Below are positions 1 through 9,434 of a DNA stretch of 64,000 nucleotides, piece by piece. Position numbers and translations under genes: made by a program. Numbering within the stretch: the stretch's first letter is position 1; every line of letters begins with the position of its first letter. The stretch is from Saccharomycopsis fibuligera x Saccharomycopsis cf. fibuligera. Lineage: Eukaryota; Ascomycota; Saccharomycetes; Ascoideales; Saccharomycopsidaceae. The notes beneath the pieces were generated by a model. That model did not search any database. It had not been told where the DNA came from and saw nothing but the letters and a program-made list of their open reading frames with translations. The stretch spans positions 124,001-188,000 of the forward strand of contig CP012813.1 of the NCBI GenBank assembly GCA_001936135.1, in the 5' to 3' direction.

Positions 1-667
1 ACTTTGACCTATATGTTTTTGACAATTTGAATCCAAGAAGTGAGTTAAAGAGACTTCGTACAGAGAGTAACAGTTTACGTTGAGACTTCTGTGTATGCCA
101 CAGCATATGAAATCGATAAAATTTTACGTTCTCTGATAGTGCAATTATTGTGCCACTGATAATTGTACGAGCTACACATTCCTATGGATTATTTTGGTTT
201 ACCAGGGTGCTTAACTGGAAATATCTGAGAACTTGAGTTAACTTAGCGTGTACTGAAATTATCAAATGAGTCACAGATCATATATCATATATCGCATCGA
301 TAACCCAAAGGTCAAGAACTTACAAAGTGTTGGCCTACTTATATTTTTCACTCTTTTACAAAGTTTCACTCATTACGTCAAAATTTAAATGCGATACTTG
401 CAATCAGTTACAGCCTTCCAAATCGAAAAATTGATATAGATAAATTTAGCAATAGGCATTATTTTAGTTGTAGTTTTGTAATTTATATATAGTGCGAAAA
501 CAATATTGTAAGAAATAGAAAGGTAAAACAGATAAGAAAAAACAAATAAATAAAAAATAAAGGCCACGCTTGTAAAAAAAAAAAAAAAAAAAAAATAGAA
601 AAACCACGTTAGGAAATTTGTGATACAAAGCAAGTGTAAACATATAACAGACAAAGCAAAAAAAAAA

Positions 668-709
<42 letters not shown>

Positions 710-935
710 AAGTAACAAAAGAAATTACCAGCACCACCCAATTTAGTAAAAGAGAAAAGAAAAGTATTATAAATCTAACTGAAACAAAAATAAAAAGAAA
801 TAAACAACAGGAAGGCTTAAAACAAGCGAGAAAAAGAAGAAAGAAAAAAGAAAAATCTAAAATTGACACTAAAAAATAGAAAAACGACACGGTTAGCTTC
901 AAAATAAACGGGAAAGCCCTCCAGGGCTAAGCAGA
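1..935. other. Gene-free window edge
   Basis: No credible gene is visible. Reading frames here exist only because of a 22-nt A tract (574-595), a TA microsatellite and generally A-rich sequence, and their predicted peptides are simple Phe/Ile/Tyr runs. It probably holds the 3' flank of the gene at 936 and intergenic DNA. Confidence 0.6.
671..705. repeat. (AT)n microsatellite
   Basis: About 17 uninterrupted AT units, directly visible. It lies in the 3' flank of the minus-strand gene at 936-2702. Confidence 0.95.
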
Positions 936-1964
936 TTACTCATTAACACTGTTGAAGCTTTTAGCACTTAACCTCCCAGTCTTAAGACTTTTGAAGCTGT
1001 TGCTATCATTACCCAACCTATTGTAAGCAGATGAGTAATGTGTTCTTAAAGAGTTATTCAAGCTGTAAATATCGTCATTCTCGTCTTCCGTATCATTATC
1101 CTCATCAGCATTGTGATCATCATTATCCAAAATTATTCCTCTTTCTTCTGCATCTTGTAAATCAAACTCCACATTCAAATCCTCATTTATCACATTGTTG
1201 ATACTGTTAGCAACTGTACCACTGTGGGAGTTCATGTTAGTGTTTGTTCCATTATTGCCGGAAGCAGTAGCAGCTGCAGCGGCAGTAGCTGCAGCTACTG
1301 TCGCAGCATTAACATTTGCGTTACTTGATCCATGTGTATAATTCAATCGTTCAAATATACTGCTGGGAGGAATACCAATGGTACTAGAATTGAAAGTTTC
1401 TATTGATCTTCTTGCACTCTTAGAACGATTTAAAAGGTTTCTGGTGCTAGAAGCTAAAGTAATAATTGAAGACGAATCATTGTTGTTGATAGTCGAAGTG
1501 GCAATTGAGCGGGTATAATTGTGATTGGTATTGTTGCTGAAAGTCACTGATTGGTTGTAACTATTTTGCACTGGGTTGTTGTACGTGTAATTATTACTAT
1601 ACGTGCTAGCAGGAAATAATGAAGCAGAAGCAATAGAAGTTTCTGGAGTGCCTGGCGTTGACACATTAGCACCATCAAATACTGAAGTTGGTACCACTGA
1701 CTTTGTCGAATGCCTAGTAGAAGTTTCATATGTGTTGTCGTTGTCAAAATCAGTGATAACGATCTTGTTGTTGTTAGAGGTATTAGTCAGGGCCACCGAA
1801 CTGCTTGATGTATTGTCATTTAGCGAGTAAATGTCCAAAGCATACCCATTTCTTGGATTATTGACATATAAGCTATTATTTTGTGAACGTGCTTGAGATG
1901 CACCACTAATAGTGCTAACTGTGGTGTATTGGTCGTTATTATTATTATTATTATTATTATTATG

Positions 1965-2012
<48 letters not shown>

Positions 2013-2372
2013 GTAACTAATAGTCTCTATACTGGTGGTATCAGTGATTCCCCGTGGAGCCAATTTAGACGAATTTGATCTGGATACTAACGGCTTAGTG
2101 GAAACATTATCATTACTTGTTTCAAAATCGTACATACTGTTCAAGTTCAAGTACTCTGATGAATGTTGATGGTATTGATGATAATTAGGGTATTGATCAA
2201 ACTGCGTCGCGCCAATATCACGAACGTCGTGAAGGACTCCTTCGCTTCCCCTTCTTGCGGATCTAATTTGATTTGCCGTTTCTAAAGAGTGTCGTTTATG
2301 TCTGTTATTTGCATGTGCATTATTTAGTTTATTTGACTGGATAAATCTTCGTACCCAGCCGAATCTGCCCTG

Positions 2373-2425
<53 letters not shown>

Positions 2426-2702
2426 TGCTATTATTCGTATTTCCATTACTATTTGTAGTACTACCATTGCTGGATCCTGGCAGCTGATTTTGATGATTAT
2501 TATAGTGACTCTGGTGTGGCAGCTGGTTTGATAATCGCAAGTTAGGGTTCAGATTGCCCTTGGATGTTGAGGCTAGATTGGAGGTATTTTCCCCACTAGT
2601 GGCACCACTGGTGGCTGAAGCGGAATAGGAGCGGTGTCGCAAGTTCTTCAGTCTCTGATTGCTGAGATTGCCATTATGGCTGTTACTGCTATTGTGAGAC
2701 AT
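936..2702 (-). CDS. Asn/Ser-rich protein of unknown function
   Basis: A 588-residue open frame from ATG (2700-2702) to a stop at 936. I do not recognise a family. Three Asn tracts dominate it: about 15-17 Asn near residues 94-109, and two longer runs near residues 230-257, encoded by AAT repeats (TTA on the plus strand). Between them is a basic segment (GRFGWVRRFIQSNK, then HKRHS and RSARRGSEG) that looks like the least degenerate part and could bind membrane, nucleic acid or a kinase partner. There is an Ala run near residue 470 and an acidic stretch (DDHNADEDNDTEDENDD) before a Ser/Arg-rich C-terminus. No signal peptide or membrane segment is seen. The basic RRxS sites suggest kinase regulation, which is inference. 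The intact 1.77 kb frame despite many repeats supports a real gene. Confidence 0.75.
1938..2423. repeat. Trinucleotide (TTA/AAT)n tracts inside a gene
   Basis: Two TTA-repeat blocks (about 1938-2010 and 2376-2423) encode poly-Asn in the minus-strand gene. The longer block is interrupted by a single ATG on the plus strand, giving one His codon. They are likely to vary in length between strains. Confidence 0.9.
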
Positions 2703-3100
2703 GCTGCTCTTATTTGAAAGAACAGGAGCTGAGTATTATTATGGTGTTGTAAATATTTCTTTGAGTACGCACACCCCGAGGAAAACAAAACAGAAGGGAT
2801 CCGTAGATAGTAACGAGGTAAAACGATCTTGTGCTGTAGGCAAGGAAAAGGGAGAAAAACTGCGAAGGAGCGTTAACGCAGTTGCGGCAGTTGAAAAGTG
2901 AAGCTGTCTGTGCCAAAACAAAGGGCCTATAAATTTATGGGTAACCCGACTATATGCTATCTCCGTCTGGCGGTTCTTCTTTTCCTTTTTCTGTTCTTTA
3001 ATTTTCCTTTTTTTTTTTTTTTTTTCTTTCTTTCTTTTTGGTACATTCCAGCAATCAGCTAAGCGCCGAGCTCACAGTCCAAATACCAATATATTCAATT
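2703..3100. promoter_or_regulatory. Shared divergent promoter region
   Basis: A 398-bp spacer between two divergent starts. It contains a T-rich tract (about 3004-3038) just before the plus-strand ATG, a common yeast nucleosome-depleting feature. TATA-like 'tataaattta' occurs near 2930. No specific operator is recognised. Confidence 0.45.
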
Positions 3101-4831
3101 ATGGAAGATCAGCGTCAGTCCAAGCTAGACGGGCTTCTACAGCAGATAGAAGCCCTCAAGTCTAATATTGCCAAGTTCAGAGACAACGAAACCTCAAGCG
3201 CCCAGCAGCAAACACAAATTCAACCGCAGCAACATGAGCCATCGCAATTGCCATCGCTATCGCCCTCACCACAGCCGGCACTGACAGGATACAACAGCGG
3301 CTATTCCGGTGTATATACGCCATATAGCGTTGCCAACTCTAGCAGTATTGGTACTTACAGAGGTAGGTATAGTAACACGGGATACAGAAGTGGCCACAGA
3401 GGTGGACACAGAGGCGGCTACAGAGGCGGATTTAAAATTAACGCAAGACCAAGACCAAGAGTTAGAAATATGACATTAGTGGTGAATAACTTAAATAATG
3501 TACCAAATTTAGCCGAAACTAACCAACTGAAACTGCAACTGAAACTGCAACTACCATCAGAAGGAGAATATGTGTCAACGGTGAAAAGAAACGTCATGCA
3601 GTTAGTCAACAAGTCAATATTCGAAAAAGAAGCGCAAGAAAGAACACAAAAGGCAAATATGATGGCATTAAAAAAGAAAATATTGCAAAAAGAAATTGAA
3701 AGAAAAGTTAAACTCGCAGCTTTCACTAAAAATAAGAAAAAATTTGAGTATTGCGATTGGGTGAACATCTATGGCGATGGCAGTGAAGCGGCCAGTAAAG
3801 GATATGGGCTTTATGCATTGGTCAATAATGGTCAGAAATTAGTACCTTTATCGGTTGATCCAAAAAGTAATGATGTGGGCAGTATTTTTCCATATGGGGG
3901 CAAAAATTACGTGAGGTCAACTAATGGGAATTTGATTGATAATAACATCAGTTTCAAGTATGTTTATGTCAGTATGGAGCTTACTTTCAAACAAGGGAAG
4001 TATACTAACAAAAAATACTTTAGTTCGAATGAGCAAGTTTATTGCCATTTTTATACTACAACAGGTATGTTCAAGACTTTTTTATATAACTAACCATAAT
4101 TTCTCCTTTGCTGGATGCAGCAGTACTAATCATAATTAGGCGTTTGCCAAAGGCACAGTACGTGTCCATACAAGCATTCCAGAGACCATGTTGCATTATG
4201 TCGTAAATTTATCTCCAATAAATGCTCATTCAATGAGCAAACTTGCCGACTTTCACATACACCAAACCAACACAATGCCCCAGCATGCCTTTTCTACTTG
4301 AATGGATATTGCTCTAAAGGCGATAGTTGTATGTTTGCTCATGTCAAGACCAATCCGGATGCTAAAATTTGCAGACCTTTTGCCTTGGGCGGTTGGTGCA
4401 ATAGAGGGCTTTCTTGTTCTTTCAAGCATGTTTATGAATGTCCAGATTATTATGAATCAGGGGTTTGCCCAAGAGGTAAGACTTGTAAACTTAATCATAC
4501 AATGAGAAGAAATGATACTGGAACAACTGAAGCAAAAGAGCATGCTAAAACTAATGTTACAAGCAACACTATTGACAATAGCAGCACAGGTAGCTCAATT
4601 GGCAGTGAAGATTATAATGCTGTTAATATTAATAATTTAAATTCATTGTTAGATTTTAGTTCTGAAGAAAACGAGTCTGAAAGTGATGAAAGTAATCTGG
4701 AAGAGGAAGAAGAGGAAGTAGATGTCGAAGAGGAGAATAAAGCGAAAGTTATTGGCGAAAAAAGTAATGAAGTTTTTGAGCAAGAAGATCACCACGAGCT
4801 TGAACAAAATCAAGATTTTGTGTCATTTTAA
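3101..4831 (+). CDS. Five-CCCH zinc-finger RNA-binding protein (ZC3H3-like)
   Basis: Joined 3101..4064 and 4140..4831, giving 551 residues. The ATG at 3101 (MEDQRQSK) is the first in-frame ATG. The 75-nt intron starts GTATGT, has TACTAAT at 4124-4130 and ends TTAG at 4139. Removing it restores the first finger, whose first Cys lies in exon 1 and the rest in exon 2. Five CCCH fingers follow at about residues 315-441: C-x8-C-x5-C-x3-H, C-x7-C-x6-C-x3-H, C-x7-C-x5-C-x3-H, then two C-x8-C-x5-C-x3-H. Upstream are a Gln/Pro-rich stretch, an RGG/GYRGG patch (about 86-112) and a Lys-rich coiled region. The C-terminus is acidic. The tandem of five fingers with CPYKH and RDHVALC resembles the ZC3H3/Lee1 type, linked in other eukaryotes to mRNA 3'-end maturation and export; that role here is inference. 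Confidence 0.87.
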
Positions 4832-4923
4832 ATATGTTTTAAACAGTTGCAAAAATAAGAGAAGTGAAACTGGAAAAAAAAATTGAGTTGAGTTAAAAGC
4901 AATAAAATAATAATAAAAATAAA

Positions 4924-4956
<33 letters not shown>

Positions 4957-7444
4957 AAAAAAAAGAAAAAGTAAAATAGAACGATAGTTGTGTAAAAGAG
5001 GCGAAAGAGAAAAACAAAATTAAAGCGCATAGAAAGAAAAAACATAAGCACAAAAGGCTCAAAGAAAAAAGAAAAAAATTACGGACTAATGTAGTTAAAT
5101 AACTGTGTATATTAGCAGTCAATAGATGAACAAAAGGGAAATACGAAACTACTTTAATGAAGAACTAAAACAGTGGGAAAGAGTTGTAAGAATGTCGTAT
5201 AGATGTTAAGCGCCAGCGAGCCATTAGTGCAGGTCACGGATTTAATTAGGATAGTTGATAATTTAATTGATTGACTGGTGAGAGGTCTCCACCTCAAGTG
5301 GCACGCCACACGATACGGGGTCCTTCCAGTTTGGCTTTTTTTTTTTTTTTTTTTTTTAATTGTTAAACTAATAATACGTCATTTTAGCATTCAAAATAAC
5401 AATGAATACAATCAACCCACAGTGTAGTTACCATAATCTGCGCGCATATGGCAAAAAAAAAAAAAAAAAAGAATATATGAAGCTGGAGGAATAAGAAATT
5501 GAGATTAAATGAAATGGATAAAAAAAAGTGCTTTAAGCTTGCAAGCTTGAAGGTTTGCAAGTAAGACATGCGTACATTTCATTAAAGTTGAGAAACTCAC
5601 TAAACAGCAACACAACTGACCAGCCTGCACATTTGATGAATTGATTGCAGTTTGCCAGAAATGCTCATGAGTAGTAATACAATTAATAGCATAAGCATGA
5701 TAGTTGTATTATTATTTTTTTTTTTTTTCGAGTGAACCAATGAGTTAGTTTATTGTTGGTGCTTCAACTATATATATGGAGACCATACAAAACAAAACAA
5801 GTAAACGGAATTAGAAATTACTTGATTCAGACTCAAATTGGGTGGGAAAAAGAGAAACTTTTGTACATTATGTATTGTTTCTTATGCATAATTCAACGTC
5901 TATTGTCCATTACTTTATCCCCCACTGCAGGGGTCACCGGGAAAAACAGAGCGAAAACAAGAGAAACGTGTAAGACCGTGTATTGGCAAGTTCCTAACAG
6001 ATACTGTTTACTGGCGACATTTGCTTGTGTATATCTCTAGTTTATAATGAATCAATTGGACCTCACTTTCTTGTAAATGCTTGCTAGCTATAGGAACAAT
6101 AACAGCTATTCATATGTTGGTTTAGTTGGTTGAAAGCACTCGGCTTTGTTCCAAGTACTGAAACATTCAGCTCTTCATTATTTTTTTCTTTTTTATTGAA
6201 TCGTGCTATTTGATCTCTTAATTACTTCTACTCATTCACGAGCCAATTATAAAAATGATTTTTATTTGGGGACATTAGGTTAAAGAAATTTGTTCATCAG
6301 AGAATTGTGATCTATTGAAGCAAACAACTAAAATTCAACTACTATGACAAACTAAACTACTTAACAAACATCTATTTTCTTCGCTTTGACCTTCATCTTC
6401 ATCGTGTTGCACTTTTCCATCTTACCATAATCCCAATGCCTCTACTTGACTCGATCTCAGAACCTTATTAGTAGATTATCTAAATTAAAAAAGCTTAAAG
6501 GAAAGTGAATTACATTGATCGAAAACATAATGCTTAGAAAATTAAGCAAGGCGCAACATACAAGGTACATTAAATGGTGTATAGACTAATGTGTGCATGC
6601 AAGAACGAATCTAAATGCTTCTAAACGAATAAGATGAACACGGATCATAAGGCTGGTTAGCTTAGATGTGTCTACAGATAAGAGAAGGGATAGGCATAGG
6701 TCTGATCTGAAGGATTGGGGGATATACGAGAATACTATACAATAGCATTCATTGATTTTTTTTTTTAACTTTTCTATTTTTTTTTTTTTTTTTAATTTTT
6801 TTGTAAGAGAAGTAAAGTAGCAATGTGATAGTAACTTTATACGCATGAGCTCTGCTTAATCGAACAAAAATACGCTTGTTGATGATGGTAAATGCTGTCT
6901 TGATTGTGAGAGTAGTAATTATGAACATGATTGTGAAAAATTGCTAGTTTGATTGTATACCTTTTGATCGCTCAACTTTGTTTTTTTTGTGCATGTTGAT
7001 TAATACTAATATCAATATTATCCATATTGGCAAGCCACTTTAGCAGAATTTGGCTGGGGCTAACATTTCTGGCGCTAGCAGCCTACCATAAATTGACAGG
7101 CAGCCAGTGTCAGTTTCGCACAGAAAAAGTTAGAAGGAAAATAAAAATAAATACAAGTTAGCGATCATGAAGCTAAATTCACAGAATACTAAAAAGATGA
7201 ACAAAATTTGAAGGGAACTTAATATAGTAATAATAAAAACAGTTAGACATAAAAGAGTAAATGAACATTGCAATAGTAAGTAATAAATAGATAGACTAGT
7301 TGGACAAAACGGTAAAGTATAAAAAAAACAAATCAGAAAAATGTACAAAAGATAAGCTGAAGGTGACGGGAAAGGGAATGACAAGCATATCAAGTAGATG
7401 CTGGGTAAGAAAAAAAATGGAAAAAAAAAAGTCAAGAGAAATCC
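4832..7444. other. 2.6 kb gene-free interval
   Basis: No ORF with a convincing ATG start and ordinary composition is visible on either strand. The interval holds a 29-nt A tract (4926-4954), T/A tracts at about 5337-5357, 5453-5470, 5717-5729 and 6778-6793, and otherwise AT-rich sequence. It lies between the 3' ends of two convergent genes (CCCH gene and CMD1), so it is longer than two 3' UTRs would need. An unrecognised non-coding RNA gene cannot be excluded by eye. Confidence 0.55.
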
Positions 7445-8265
7445 TTATTTAGAACTTAACAATTGAGTGAATTCATTAATGTCAATTTCGCCATCGTTGT
7501 TGGAATCTGCTTCTTTGATCATTTGATCGATTTCGGCATCAGTTAACTTCTCGCCAATCGAAGTCAAGACGTGTCTTAATTCAGCAGCTGAAATCTTACC
7601 ATCGCCGTTTCTATCAAAGACTTTAAACGCTTCAATGATTTCTAACTCGGAATCATTATCTTTCAATTTTCTAGCCATCATTGTCAAGAATTCAGGGAAA
7701 TCAATGGAACCATCAGAGTTCATATCCACTTCATTAATCATATCGTTTAATTCGGATTCAGATGGATTTTGACCCAAAGATCTCATAACGGTACCCAATT
7801 CTTTAGTAGTTATTTTGCCATCATTGTTTTTGTCAAACAAAGAAAAAGCTTCTTTGAATTCAGTGATTTGTTCTTCAGTAAGTTTGTCAGCCTAGAGTAT
7901 GGGTTAGTAAAAAGAACCTCGAAACTCAAATAGTAGTAGTAGTAGTAGTAGTAGTAGTAATAATAATAGTAGTAGAGGTACTGGATGTGGCGGTATTACT
8001 ATTCAATAGCGTTGCCATATGAAAAAATAAGCAATATAAGGGAAAAGGGATCAAAAGAAATGACATAATAAATCATTTCAAATTAAATAGAAAGAATTAA
8101 CATCACTATCAGAATATGACAGTAATAGTAAGTTGTGGGAAAGGGAAGAAAAGATCAATTGCCAGCTAGCGTTTAAACTAAATAAATCACTATGAATACT
8201 AGTCGGGAGGCGCCAGTTCCAATTAGCCGAAAGAATAACCAGTAAGGAATGACTATACGTACCAT
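7445..8265 (-). CDS. CMD1: Calmodulin
   Basis: Joined on the minus strand: exon 1 is 8263..8265 (the ATG alone) and exon 2 is 7445..7891, giving 149 residues, the standard calmodulin length. The 371-nt intron starts GTACGT, has a perfect TACTAAC branch site at 7903-7909 and ends CTAG. The protein begins MADKLTEEQ and has four EF-hand loops at residues 21-32, 57-68, 94-105 and 130-141 ([48 protein letters not shown]). All four keep Asp at position 1, Gly at 6 and Glu at 12, so four functional Ca2+ sites are expected, unlike Saccharomyces calmodulin whose last loop is degenerate. It is the Ca2+ sensor that activates calcineurin, CaM kinases and myosin light-chain roles in the cytosol and bud tip. 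Confidence 0.98.
7931..7967. repeat. (TAG/TAA)n repeat in the CMD1 intron
   Basis: About a dozen TAG units with three TAA units, seen directly. It lies inside the CMD1 intron, roughly 20-60 nt upstream (transcript sense) of the TACTAAC branch site, where length changes could affect splicing. Confidence 0.9.
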
Positions 8266-9434
8266 TTTTGCGAGATTGTGATGTTTGTGTTGTCTGGTGA
8301 GTGGGAATGGTGTGTGATGAACAAAGGTGTATATCAGTTATGACACGAATCGGTCTTGGTTGTTATTTTTCTTGTTTTGCCTCACCAAATATTTTTCCGC
8401 TGTTGTGCTTTGCTGCGGTTGGCTTTTTCTTTCTCTCAGTGCTTTCCGCTGGTTTCCGCACATCAGGTCTACACTAAGGTCGGGTAGCATTTTCATCACT
8501 GTGGCTGGTGCGTATAGCTCGACAGCTCATAGCTCGACAGCTCATAGCTCATAGCTCGAGCTATACGCACCAGCCACAGCACCTGTCGCGGAATTTGAGC
8601 CAAACGCACCTGCTTTTTTCCTCGTCCTTGTTTTTCCTCATTAATTTCCCCAACATGAGAGCGGATCTCCAGACAGCGAGTGATTGAGTGTGCCCAGCGC
8701 TTAATCTTACTGCCTAAATTTCCCGCTGCAGTTCTGAATATCAATCAATTGCCTTCATTAACTACTGCCAATTCCACCATGCGCCGCCTTTCTGTGGTAC
8801 GTGATCGCCATGGCAATTACTTGACTATTAACTCTAATCACGACAATCATAATTATAAGGTTGATAACTTGACGGCGCTTAACATCATCTAGACAATATA
8901 CGATACCATCTCTTTTTTTGCCTAGACTGCCAGCGTTTTTGTCCGCATGCTCTCTTGTGCTGATGAGTACTGTCACTGCAACGACATGGCTGTTGGCATA
9001 GCGCCACCAGCTGGCAAACAGAGTAACAATAACCGACCAAGCCCATTAACTTCATTTTTGTGGTCGTGGTGGTGGCATACCCACCGCCCTCAGCCTCGGG
9101 CTCAAGCTTTGACAGTGCGTCTTTCATTTCATGTTTCTATGCCACACCGGCATATGATGCTGCTCAAGTTTTACTTTACATGAGACGAAGTGTCAAAGTA
9201 CCTCAGCGCTTAAGGTCTATGGGTATAAATACTCGACAAATGGCCAGGATGAGACCTATTTCAGATTACAACTACTATCAGAATATTATACAAGACCAAA
9301 AGTCGTATTAAACCCTAAAGAAACTAAACAGTGGGCCCAAAAATAACATCAAAAAGTCGATATAGACTACAAATAGTATAACAAAATCAAAATACTTTTG
9401 ATACGTCGTTCCTTTTAACTGGTCACCAACTGCA
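8266..9434. promoter_or_regulatory. Divergent CMD1-ENG1 promoter region with Ace2-like motifs
   Basis: A 1.17 kb spacer between divergent genes, with patches more GC-rich than the surroundings. ACCAGC or its complement GCTGGT occurs at 8448-8453, 8504-8509, 8569-8574 and 9006-9011; this matches the Ace2/Swi5 core known upstream of Saccharomyces cell-separation genes such as DSE4/ENG1. A TATAAAT at 9224-9230, about 205 bp before the ENG1 ATG, is the likely ENG1 TATA box. Binding by an Ace2 orthologue is inference from motif and target identity. Confidence 0.5.
8499..8579. repeat. Perfect 23-nt inverted repeat with internal direct repeats
   Basis: The arms 8499-8521 and 8557-8579 are exact reverse complements (left arm begins CTGTGGCTGGTGCG). 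The 35-nt spacer is built from a 15-bp unit AGCTCGACAGCTCAT present twice in tandem (8516-8530, 8531-8545) plus a partial third copy. Each arm carries one GCTGGT/ACCAGC Ace2-like core. As RNA or single-stranded DNA it would form a strong hairpin. Confidence 0.9.
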
